NCBI RefSeq assembly: GCF_963662255.1
Contig: NC_085052.1
Coordinates: 8,752,307 to 8,816,306 of the forward strand
DNA length: 64,000 bases
Direction: 5' to 3'
Source of the DNA: Cinclus cinclus
Taxonomy: Eukaryota; Chordata; Aves; Passeriformes; Cinclidae
Shown here in pieces: positions 23,014-33,850 of this stretch; positions within the stretch are counted from its first letter, which is position 1, and each line of letters begins with the position of its first letter. Both the position numbers and the translations under genes were made by a program. The notes under the pieces were generated by a model. It made no database searches and was not told the DNA's origin. It saw only the letters and a list, made by a program, of their open reading frames with translations.

Positions 23014-26000
23014 CACAGATACTTTTGAGTGGAAAAGAAGGTGTGACCATGCTCTAAGTTGTTTTTCACCATCCACAACCAGGAATGGACTTCGTGCAAC
23101 CCTGAGAAGTGAACGGAAGCCTAGTGGCTTTCAATGCTCATTTTTCTCCTTTTGGGCTTTAGGGGCTCTTAAGAACCTCACTGGAAACAAGGAGAACCTT
23201 TTTTTTTTTTTTAAATTTGGATGAGCAGATTCTCAGGAATCAACTAGGGAAAACTCACTAAGCATTAGCTCATCCTGGGATACTTGGTATATCCATCATT
23301 TCTAAAAGAAGGAAAATCCTGGCTATTTAACTTGATAAAGAAAGGGGTCACATGGGGATCCCAACCCATAAGAAAGGGCATGTGAGTGCTGGAATGGATA
23401 TATTCTGAACATACTCTCACCCTGAAGATGGACAACCTCACCCTGAATGGTTGGTCAGAACACAGTTTTTCAAAAAACTAGATTTACAATGGCCATTTTG
23501 ATACTGATTGTTATTAGCAGAGAGGAAGGGATGAAGTTCATTTCACAGCTCTGAGTTCCTCTTCTCTATAGGCAAATGCATTTAGTCTCAACTTTTAAAT
23601 TCAACAGTAGGGCTTTCAGGAACTTCAATGCTTCTAAGAATTGAGGGAGGAATTTCTACTGAAGTTTCCAAATTCAGTTTAAGTCCTCCTGCCCCAAAAG
23701 GACTCATGAGGTTTTTGGGGGGAAAAATGTTATACTTTTCATTTAGAACATGACCTCAAATTTGAGGTTATTTGATTGCTTCTGAGAACTGCTCTTCCCT
23801 TCTCCATTCCATTCCTTTTCCTTTTTAAATATGCCAAATTGCTTTGTTTTAAAATACCCCTTTCTGTAGAGTCATATGTAAAGCATAAATGCATCAAATG
23901 AAAGACCTGCTTGGGAATTGGGACATATTTTTAAGAATAGTATGTGAGGTGGAAAGCCAGAGTTTCTGAGGGCTCAGTCCTGTGAAAAAGGCCTAATTTT
24001 CATTACCAGATGAATATCTGTCCTTTTAAAACAGAACTTCTCTTTAATAGGGTCAATTTCAGTACTCAAAATTGTATCATCAAAAGCACTATTCATATTT
24101 GAAAATTTAGGATTCAGAATTCACTGAAAGTAATTTGAACCCACCAGGGATGCACCCGGAGCCTTACAGCACTTCTGGCAATGTACCATCAGAGGTGGCC
24201 ATATGCCATTGTCTGGCACCTTGTTAGCACTCTGTGTTTGAGTAAAAAAACCTGCTCAGTTTCTGGGTCCTGGGTCATCCTTGAGGTTTCTTGTGCCATG
24301 TGACTGTTTTTAATCACTAACTTTCTGAAGACTCAATCACTGTGACATGTTGATGCAGCTTTTGTAATGAGTGAAGGCAATAACATATCTGTATTTTTCA
24401 AGCAGCTATTTCAAACATGGCATCTAAACTCCTACATCTTTATTCTGTGTGTGCAATCATGACAATGGACTTCAAACCTTAGCATGTGTGCCAATTCCTG
24501 ACCTGGCAGCAGGACACAACACACAGCAACGCAATGCTGGAAGCTCCATGTGGAAGGCAGAGACTGAACACCCAGGACCTGCCAAAAGCAACAGTGTTGG
24601 ATCTAGTGCTGGCATCCTTTTTCTTTCTGAGCCAGTTTTGCAGCAAGCTCCACGATGCTGTCAGGAAGCACTCTGCTGCTGGAAGCTGCTCTGCTTTGCT
24701 GATGAGATTTAAAACTAAGCTCCTGGTCTTTTGGGAGTTGTTAAAGATCCTGAGATAAAAGTGAATCTCATTAGCCAATCTTAAGAAACTCATACGAAGA
24801 GGGGCTGTAGGAGAAAGCTGTTTATTGAGCACAGCAATGCAGAATTTCATTAAGTTCTTGCCCATATTCTGCATCTGACCAATACAGAAGAAGACAACTA
24901 CAGAGACACCAAAGGATTCCCAACCTCTCATTTCCTAACATCTTCAGAAATATTAATTATTAGCTTCACAGCATTATCCAGCCTACTTGCTTTATTCTTC
25001 ACTGCTCAGATTCTTGATTGAGGCCCCCCCTGGCCTCACTGCAGCCAGCTCTGCACACAGCTGGCACAGCTGAGTTGTGCTTGTGCTCAGCCCTCTTACT
25101 CAAGCCACAGAGTCACCCTGGCTGCCTGTCCACCAGGAACTTTCTAGAGTGACACCCACAGAGCATGAAACAGCTTCGTAATTTGGGTGTCTGCTGTGCA
25201 ATTACACTGCCTGTTTAATTTTTTAAATAAAACTGATAACCTTTAGCAATCACAGGAAAAAAAAATGTTTATTTTAAGCAGACACCAAACAAATGTAGGC
25301 TAAAAATCTGACTTTCTTTTTTCCTTGTCTCTTCTTTCCCCGTTTATTGCACTGCATGCAAATCCCTCTCCCCTCTACAGAAACTAATTTGATGGTCTTA
25401 TTTTTAAGCATAGTAACAATTGTGCATATTAGTAATCAAATAACAGCATTTTTCTCTAAGTACCTTGGGTTTTTCACTTGTACATGAATAAGTACAGTAA
25501 TTCCCAGGCATGCAGCCACAGCAAGGCAGAACTTCCAAAAAATTGCATCACTCTTCACAGCACTGCCTGCTACACTACTCTGCAATTGCTTCTGCTCCTT
25601 GAAATAATCCCTTCTGAAACGGTTCAGGATTTTGGCGGGTGACAATCCCAAGAGGTACCACAGTGATAGCCAACTATCCGTAACCAATAAAAGTAAGCTT
25701 GCCAAAGCATCCTCTTCCTCTTTTTAGTTCTCTGATTTCCATATTCTTGAGAGCTGGCCCAGGAACCCTGGTGAATGGTAGACAGACATATCATGGCACA
25801 GATTTAGAGGATGAAGAGTATAAATGGAAATACAGAGCAGTTGAAAAATTACATTTTAATTCAATTTTCTGAAAAACAGTCCCACATTTAAATGCACTTT
25901 GGATGAAGACTGTAAAAGTTGTACAGCTTCTCTGGCTGCTTTTCTAAACTCAGATGTGTACTATCTCACTTTAATCTTAACTGCTTCTTAAGGTGTTAAC

Positions 26001-26084
26001 ACTGAACAATGTGGCTCTAGAATATATATGCCAAACAAGAAGCAGGAAACATCTTTCTTTCCAGCAGGTCTGCAGAGGTATAAT
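23014..26084. other. Intron, no recognised features
   Basis: A T run at 23201-23212 and a GC-richer patch at 25020-25150. The minus-strand open frame at 24479-24931 is 150 codons without protein resemblance. An octamer ATGCAAAT lies near 25356-25363. Confidence 0.5.
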
Positions 26085-26147
26085 GAAAAACCAAACCAAA
26101 ACAAACAGAAACAAACAAACAAACAAACAAACAAACAACAAAAAAAA
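26085..26147. repeat. (CAAA)n microsatellite
   Basis: Imperfect ACCAAA units lead into about seven clean CAAA units, ending in an A run. Confidence 0.93.
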
Positions 26148-29100
26148 GCACTCTTGAGCACTAGGCTAGCACTGAACATAAATGATAACATTGTATAGGG
26201 CTGAGTTTTCAATGATTTGTTCTTTTCTACCTAATGTTCTGCAGCTAATTGGCTCTGGAAAAGAATCCATGCAGAACTGGGATGGCCCAGCCTGGTTTAA
26301 TTGGGGTGGTGCCCACCAATAGCTCCTCAGGATCAGGGCTCTTATTTACTTGTGTCACTTCAAAATCTCTCCATCATGATAGACTGGATCAACCCAAACT
26401 AAATGTTTTGATCTGTTACATATGTGGAAAATGAGATACTGGCACACACACATAAAGCAGCTGCTTTCTAAGGGCAGTCCTTCAATGGCCTCAACTCAGA
26501 GCACAAGGCAAGTGGATTAGTCCTCAGCCAATGGAAACTGAGTTACCTTCCCATGTCTGTATAACATGGGAAAGGAAATTCAATGCCTGCCTTAAATGAC
26601 AGAATTAAGCTGGATGAAACTTGCAAATTGTTTAATTTTCTCAGCAGACTGAGACTGAACTGAATTTTCTCTTCTGTGCAGTAAGTATTCTACATTTGTC
26701 CTGAAACAAGTTAGGTAAAATAAATTAGTCAGCAAGGAATAAATTTAAAGGGACACTAATGGATCTAATTTAGCCCCAAATTAAGGATAAAAGCAAGAAC
26801 AATACAAAATAAATATTAAAAAGTCAGCCTGGAAAAACCCCCAATGCTTCTGTGAGGCTTATTGTAAGGAAATAATTTCCATTTAAATAATATTCACAAC
26901 CTGCAATTGAGTTCTGTGGTGAAGGTGAAATTTACTTTCAGCGAGGTGACACCAGCAAGTCCACTCAGCTCTTCAGCTGCAACCACCAGCAGCAAATAGA
27001 CCAGAACAAGCAAATGCAATATTTCTAACCAGTGATCCAGGATCAGCCGTTGACAGTTTAAATCCATTGCTATCTTGCTAGCATAATATATTAGGGATCA
27101 TCCATAAAAAATTCAAGTATTTTAAAAGGCATTTATGAGAGCAGACAATATGATCATTGCTGCTATGATTGCTTTTATCCAGAGGTCCTCCTGAACTGCT
27201 ATGCCAACTTGTGCACTTGGAAATTCATGTCTCCACCACCAACTTAACCCACTTAGAGGAATTCTGCAAAGATGCAGCTCTGTGGGCCCTAAGACCTGAC
27301 CCGGCATGACTGGTCTAAAAAGGAGATGAGTTCATTCACATTCACTTAACAATAGTTTAACCCAACTGGTTTTGTGGCAATTTGAAACAGTTCCCTGATC
27401 TTCTTCCTGTTCCAAATTCAGCATCTGAATTGCACAGATATTAAAAAAATAACCCCAAACATTTTCAGATTGGTTCAGTTCAACATCATTTTCCCACCAT
27501 GCTTTTCAGTCCTTCTTTGCTCACAAACCAATTTTAAGCTCACAGCACCTCCTGTGATGGGGACTCAGAAATGTGCATTCTCTGCTTGCTGTTGTATGAA
27601 TTAAGACCCATGGCATCCACACCATAAATGATCAACCACCCCTCATTAGATCTCAAGTTGCTATCCGAGCTCAGAACTTATACATTTTATTTATGGGACA
27701 CTTTAAGACAGTAAATAAAACCTGATGTGCTGAATAAAACAAAAAAGACAAAGGAATGACAGCAACAATTCAAGTTTCTTGTGGGGGAAGCACCACAGAA
27801 CACAACATTATCCATGGCTGCAAGAAATCAGCACGGAAAAGAGTTTAATAAGGCTATTGAGCAAAAAGTACGAAAAAGGAAGTGTAAGGGCAGTTCTTAT
27901 AGCAAGAAGTAAATTGATTATATCACCCCGATGGTGATAAATATGGTGATATCAGCTGCCTCGTTGCTCAGCTGGATGAAATAACATGTATTTCACCAGC
28001 CTATGGGATTAAAACCTGGAGGTGACAAATTGAATTGGCATAAAGAATAATGTTTGCCTTTGTAATTTTTTTTTCTCGAGAAACTTACTATATTGAATGG
28101 GACAAAACTTACATTTAAAGGAAGGCTTTATTTGTCACACATATGATCTTAACTCAATAAACCAGACAAGGCTTTTCTCTCTTCCTAAATCAGTATAATA
28201 ATGGTAGTTTTGTTTAAGCTGCTTGTTTATACAAGAGCCTGTAGATATATAGACCTTAGGCTAATCCTATTGCTGAAAGTAAGACCTAAATGAAAACAAA
28301 TCTTAACCAGCAGATCTCTATTTTAAAGACAGCTCTATTCAAATCAGCTATGCTGATTATACTCTGAGATAACGCACACACCATTTAAGGTTGATCACTT
28401 TAGCAAACATCAGCTTTGCACTGCAATTTTCGAGTCTTTTATTTTCCAGGATAGCAAAGACCCCCACAACGACTTTATTAAGAGCTACACACAACTTCAG
28501 GCCAACAGATTCTTCAGGGAGAAAGAAATAGATACAAAAGCTCAATTTAAAAACTCTGTGTTAGATTCTCCAATAATGCTGGATTTTGGTATCAAAAAGT
28601 AGGTTCCATTTTCTCTTTTTGTTTTTCATGCACACACTAATTAGAACACAGAGTGATGGTACCTTGACTTTTTCTGCTGGTCCACATAACATCTACCCAA
28701 AACTCATTAAAATGATGTGCAAAAACCTGACTGTGGTTTTACCCTTCCCAAATGAAAAATTTTTCCAAGGAATAAATAATATCTCTCAGCAATACAATGG
28801 AGAGTGTGAATAAGGGAAACTGAAAAGAACAATATATTTTAAAAGCCAACAGTTCTTCTTAAAAATTATTTTTCGGTGTGAAACAAAAGCCTTGTTCTAG
28901 AAAAGGTTGGTAAATGCTTGTCTTCTGCAAATACCTTGGTAGGGTCCATCACTTTATGTGCACTTGTTACATGATAGTGGACTTAATCCTTTCTCTGTGA
29001 AAACATTTGCAGAAGAGAACTGATTAACTGCAACATGGTCAACTTCCATTTCCCCGTTCCTCTACTTTTTCTACTGAAGTGGATAGAAACAGTCCCCCCT

Positions 29101-29190
29101 GAGGAAGTCAAGGGACTGGCCCTCAATGATTGACCAAAGCCAACAACAGAGCCCAACAGTGGCTTTAGTACACCCTGCAACCCTACAGCT
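26148..29190. other. Intron, no recognised repeats; one small palindromic motif
   Basis: AT-rich intron. An inverted repeat ATATCACC/GGTGATAT lies at 27920-27952. No exon or mobile element is recognised. Confidence 0.5.
27920..27952. repeat. Small inverted repeat
   Basis: Arms ATATCACC (27920-27927) and GGTGATAT (27945-27952) are perfect, with a 17-base spacer that itself contains another GGTGATA copy. Confidence 0.6.
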
Positions 29191-29680
29191 CCCTGTGATC
29201 TGCTCACATGAATCTGGAGTCCTTTCCTAAATACATGTACATGGGTTTGTTTGTGGTTTCTGCAGAAGAAATATTGCCTCAGGTTGTATTAAATTTTGGA
29301 AAGAGTTTTCAGTGGCAACTTTTCTTTTGCTGGAAAGAACAACTCTGTGCTCTTGATAACCCCTACTCCTCCTACGAAGAGATTCCATGAGAAACCCAAA
29401 ATTCCACGAAACTATGGCCAACAGAGAGGTGGGAAAGCTGCTGCCAAGCTTCCTGGCCCTCCCCCTCTCCCTGAACCCCTTCCAGGCTGCACACACACCA
29501 GGAGGAATGACCGGGCTTGCACTCACCACAAACTCCGTTGCTGCAGCAAAAGCACAAGTTTTAACAAGTCTGCTGACTTCAATAGCAGCATTTACTAACA
29601 CAACACATGTCCACCAAGTCAGGAGCTCTTTAGAGCAAGGATTACAGATCTCCAAGGAAAAATAAAGTCTAAACAAGGGA
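29191..29680. other. GC-richer segment open in several frames
   Basis: Frames of 149 codons (minus, 29676-29227) and 92-100 codons (plus) overlap. A strong donor-like GTGAGT lies at 29526-29521 on the minus strand, but the upstream acceptor side has only an interrupted pyrimidine tract. I do not recognise any of the peptides. Chance is likelier than an exon, but it is the best alternative-exon candidate in the intron. Confidence 0.3.
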
Positions 29681-30549
29681 GGTGATGGGCTGACTCAGAA
29701 AGGACAGATGATTTGGGTCAGATGTGCATTAAAAGCTTCAAAAGTCATATTGCTTTTTCTCTTAAACCCTTTGTTTATATGTTCAACCCTGCCTTACCCT
29801 TCTGTTTCTACATAAGATCTTACTTCTTCCTCTGTACCTGCGGCCTCTACCCCCTCTGTTTTCCTTCCTCGTCTGGTTCCCACTCCTTGTTACCATAAAG
29901 CAGTTTGTTTCTCATTCTTTTTAACTCTATTGTTCACCTTAAGTATTTTTAAAGTTTATTTCCTCTCCCAACTGTCCCAAATAAATCTATTAAGTGAAGT
30001 GGTGAATTCATCGTGCTCCAGCAATGTGCCACAGCCACATTTTGAAAGAAAGGGGTGACATTTCATTTCATATGGGGCATATGAAGGGACTGAAAGAAGT
30101 GGCTTTGCCTGCAATGAAGCTTCCATTCAACTCTGTACTTCCGAGTCTTGAAGGCAACATTTAACTCACTGATGTCTTAGTTCACTTGGCACCTCTTGTT
30201 GGCCAGTGACTGAATTTAAAACTGTGGGCTAAAGGGATGTCTTTGGATTATCTTGTCTAGCTAACTGTGGGGCATCAGAAAATGTGCAGGGAGTAGAAAC
30301 ACAGTTATTGCCATGTACAACCAGTTACAGGTCTTCAAACTCAGTACTGAAGATTGAACATTTCAAAGTAAAGTTCAAGGATACCATGTGATAGTCCTCC
30401 TCCTGGAAGGAAGTGCCCAGGGAAGGCTCACCCCAATTCTAAATATTAAACATTATCTAACACCTTTCAAAAGTGAGATTTTATCTTCTTCTCAGTGATC
30501 TCTTTGTATTGGCTACAATAATGCTAGGTATTTTTGTTATCTATATAAA
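29681..30549. other. Intron, pyrimidine-rich at 29750-29970
   Basis: The plus strand is C/T-rich from 29750 to 29970, ending near an AATAAA at 29980. This resembles the tail texture of old LINE remnants, but I cannot place it in a family. Confidence 0.35.
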
Positions 30550-30645
30550 TGTCTAATCCCTCATTCAGTTTTGTAAATTCTTGGCTTCAGTGAATTCCAG
30601 TGGCAATGAACCCTTAGACTGATCACACAGTGTGTGAAATGGCAG
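30550..30645 (-). repeat. Ancient CR1-like LINE 3' end remnant
   Basis: The plus strand reads CTAATCCCTCATTCAGTTTT, then a CTTGGCTTCAGTGAATTCCA segment, GTGGCAATGAA, and CACACAGTGTGTGAAA. This is the antisense of the C-terminal coding and 3' region of old CR1-type elements (motifs of the kind CTTGGCCTCAATGACTTCC, GTGGCAGTGAATTCC, GTGTGTGAAA). It is a short, diverged fragment. Confidence 0.55.
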
Positions 30646-32569
30646 GTCTGCTTCTGGGAGCTAAGCCAAAGCTGGAAGCTTGTTGGTAGAGAAAGATTGT
30701 TTTTAATTGGAAAAGGAACAAATTAAAAAATGCCAAAAAACAACCTGGACATATTAGTTTTCTGTTAGGTTAATGATGTGACAATTCATTAAGTTTTCTC
30801 AACTCTTTGGTCCAGTTGTAAGTCAGAAGAAAAAAGGGAGCTGGCAATTCTGGTAAGAGCAATGCCACTGAAAGAGTGGTACATATACTCTTTTTCTTCC
30901 GGACTTATTCATACAGATCATTTGCCTGTTTCTTGATAAATGAATTTTCTGGACAGCATTGGTCTTATGGCACATCAAGACTCATGAATGCAGTATACCA
31001 GGGGAAATAAGAAATGGATTTTATTAAGTTTATTAGCAGCTAAAAACATGATACTTCAAGGTTGGAAGTAAAGTAATCCACCTACACAATTTGAGTGGAA
31101 TGAACATTTGGCTTCAACTACAGCTCATATGTAAAATATAAATCCATCTTCTCCATTGGAAATCCTCTGGCATTTGGTTTTACACTACCTTGATCAAACT
31201 AAGAATTAAAGTTCAAGCTGGCTTCCATTCCCACATGGCAATATCACCCACATGTTTGTATTAGTGGTGCTACCCCTTCCATACCCTTCTTCATATCAGT
31301 ATTTCCCACAGCTTCTTTTTCTTTTTCTTCCTTTTTTCAAAGTTGAAGTGAATCTTAACACTCTATGTACAATATATTGTGCACACAATGGAAAAAGTAA
31401 TTAAAGAAACTTATTATAGAAAGAGCCACTTCTAAACAAGGTCCCATCTCTCCATTGCTCAGTATCACAAACTGAAAAGAATTGCTACCAGAAACAAATG
31501 AAGCAAGAAAAAATTGATCATTTTTGAAAGAAAATTCTGAAGCTCAGTATATTACTGCCGACTTAAACACAGAGGAAATCTTAGAGCTGCATGGTCAAGG
31601 CCATACTGGAGAAACTGGACTTGTGAGAACCAGGACTTGTGGGTTCAGACCTGCCCCAGACACCCAGTGTGCTTCTTGTGGTTACCTCTGTGCAGGAACT
31701 TTCCCATCTGGAAAGTGAAAGTAAAGCTCACCTCCCACAAAGGGATGGTGCAGGGCTTAGCTCACACCTACAGTGCTCTGAAGCTCTTGGGTGATGAGAG
31801 GTACCTGTATCAGAAATGCTGTCTTTACACAGCAATAATCTGTAGTGGCACATATTGACTTTTACATTACCAGAAGACAGATGTGATTTCTTCCCAGATG
31901 TCACTCCTTGTACTCTGGGAAGCAGCTCCAAAGCAAAAAGCAGTTTTGCTGCTGCTGTTGCTTACTGCAAGGCTTTCACACCAAGACTGTTGCTCTGATG
32001 GCTTTGCCAGTCAAGTCACACACTCCACTGTCCCTCAGCCAGAAGATGCTTTTGTCAAAAGTCAGTTCAGGCAGGCTGAGGTCTCCCAAGAGATCTGAAA
32101 TGATTCAGATCAGTTCTATCCGCTAATGTATCTTCAAGTTGCTGTTATTTCCACTGAAACGCAAACCCTCTGATTAGCAGGGAACAGTATGGACTCTAGT
32201 CAGAGGACATCCCCCACTGACCGAAGAAGCAATGGCTCTGATAATCCAGTTCACCCTCACCTTACTCGATGGTGTGGAGGCTTCAGTAAATGCTCTTCCA
32301 AAAAACCCTGTTTTGAGAACAGATGGGATTGAAATGGACAGATAGGCAGGAGACCACATCTGGATACCCAACAAGGTATCAGGAAGAAGGAGTAGCTGCC
32401 TGGACTGGGTGTTGCAGCAGTGGAGTGCAGGGACACAATAACAAACTTCTCTAAATGACCTGCCCGTGCACAAGAGGGAGTTAAATCAGCTAATCATGTA
32501 TGCCATCGCAGGATGGGTACTACAGGGCAGCTCAGAGAGTCAAACAGGCAGTGATCACTCCTTATCTAT
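30646..32569. other. Intron, no recognised features
   Basis: AT-rich to 31500, then more balanced. The minus-strand frame at 32473-32174 (99 codons) was checked by eye and resembles nothing known. Confidence 0.5.
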
Positions 32570-33060
32570 AAAAGCAGCCATGTTTTAATATATGGTGCTT
32601 CACCCCACCCTTTTCAGAAAAGATTGATAAGCAAAATGATGAAGCTTTAATGAGCTTAATTGCAAATGCCTTATGTTCTTGCATTGTTGCCAAACAGCTA
32701 CTTCAACATCCAGCAGTTTACTTAATAACTCCCCCCTCCTCTTCCCTACCCCCTCCCAGCCCAGTAACGTAATTATTCCTGCGGCAACCCCCCTATTTGA
32801 CGTCTCTTTATTTATTTCCCTTCTCCCCCTCCCTGAATTACTGTAAATGGGTATCTTTGAAAGGAGGGTGGCAGGCAGCTTTTGGTACAGGGCTCACCAA
32901 GGAGCCCTCCATCAAAGGGCCCTTTGTGAGCTTGCCCTGGACTGAGGCCAATCAGATCATCTTGCTGTCTGTCTCTGAAGAAAATTCGCCCCTGGTATGC
33001 AAGCCAAGCCAAGAGCGTAGACAGGGTGACTGCACTCCTAGTCCAACCTGTCTTAGCTGA
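32570..33060. promoter_or_regulatory. Candidate cis-regulatory module with clustered HMG/TCF motifs
   Basis: This unique, repeat-free segment packs several strong motif matches. They are TTCAAAG (minus strand, 32861-32855) and ATCAAAG (32911-32917), both full matches to the TCF/LEF core WWCAAAG; ACAAAG (minus strand, 32927-32922); a CCAAT box CCAATCAG (32948-32955); and a CRE-like TGACGTCT (32798-32805). GAGCTTAATTGCAAATGCC (about 32650) adds homeodomain/POU-type sites. C/T-rich tracts at 32729-32760 and 32818-32834 frame it. By synteny the neighbour gene downstream of VTI1A is TCF7L2, so an autoregulatory Wnt element is conceivable, but that is inference only. Confidence 0.4.
32913..32926. 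promoter_or_regulatory. 14-bp perfect palindrome joining two HMG-type half sites
   Basis: CAAAGGGCCCTTTG is perfectly self-complementary. It places an ATCAAAG core and an inverted ACAAAG core back to back, tail to tail. Confidence 0.6.
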
Positions 33061-33369
33061 GTGAAAAAATGCTGAAGGGAAAATTACCTGTTTGGCTCCA
33101 GACTGAATTAACTTTTTAATATACAAGTATGTTTATTATTTTTCCTTAAAAGTGCCTGCCTATCTAATACATTCATTAATGTTATCTGGTCAGTTCGCTT
33201 GAAATATTATGAAAAATGTGCAAATGTAATAAGGTGACAGTGCTTGGAGGCAAAGCAAGATGTATTTTCTAATTATATGACAGAAAACAACATTGTTATT
33301 AACAAATGACAGTGCAGAGTAATCTTATGTCCAGGCTAGTGCAAGCTAGGATACCTCGCTCCTCATATC
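33061..33369. other. AT-rich unique segment next to the candidate module
   Basis: Rich in TAAT and ATTA cores (for example ACATTCATTAATGTTATC near 33168-33185), with no repeat signature. It may belong to the same conserved block as the module to its left. Confidence 0.3.
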
Positions 33370-33850
33370 CAGAGTATCAGGAGAAGTAGCTGGCCTTGAC
33401 ACCAGCTCTTTCCCCATTCACTGACCACCACAAACCCTCAGCACCAAACCTCCATCAAACGCTCCTGGAGCCAGCCTTCCAACCCCAGTTTCCCAGTGAC
33501 ACAGCCCCTGTCCCAGCACATCCTCCTGCTCTGTCCTGTGCCCTGCCAGCCGAGGGGCTCTCCACTCCATACTCAAAAATCGTGCATTTCCACCGTACTT
33601 CAGCTGCTTGCTAAGTCTCCTGCGAGATTTGCCTGTAATAGTTGGGACTGTAGAGGGAGTGCAGAGAGGTTCTGCCTGCCCCCAGCTCTTGCTCCTCTTC
33701 CCTGGGTCTGCCTGACTCCCCCAGCCCCTGCTTCTATCTGGAATTCTTCCTTCTGCTGCCACTTCCCCTCGCAGCTTCTTCCTGCTCCCTGTGTGCTCTT
33801 GACTCTTTTGTTCCCCCTTTTAGAAACACCTTGTAAGTGCCAGACAGGAA
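33370..33850 (+). other. Pyrimidine-rich, strand-asymmetric segment
   Basis: The plus strand is strongly C/T-rich, with many CCAGC, CTCCTG and CTTCC phrases. Frames of 114-126 codons stay open on both strands for that reason. It might be a decayed LINE 3' region like the one at 56240, but the match is too vague to name. Confidence 0.35.

Noticed and set aside
24479..24931. 150-codon minus-strand open frame
   Set aside because: No recognisable domain, no flanking splice signals, and it does not match any VTI1A segment.
29227..29676. 149-codon minus-strand frame with a GTGAGT donor at 29526-29521
   Set aside because: The donor is good but the acceptor side is weak and the peptide is unknown. 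Overlapping plus-strand frames are equally open, which points to low stop density in GC-rich DNA.
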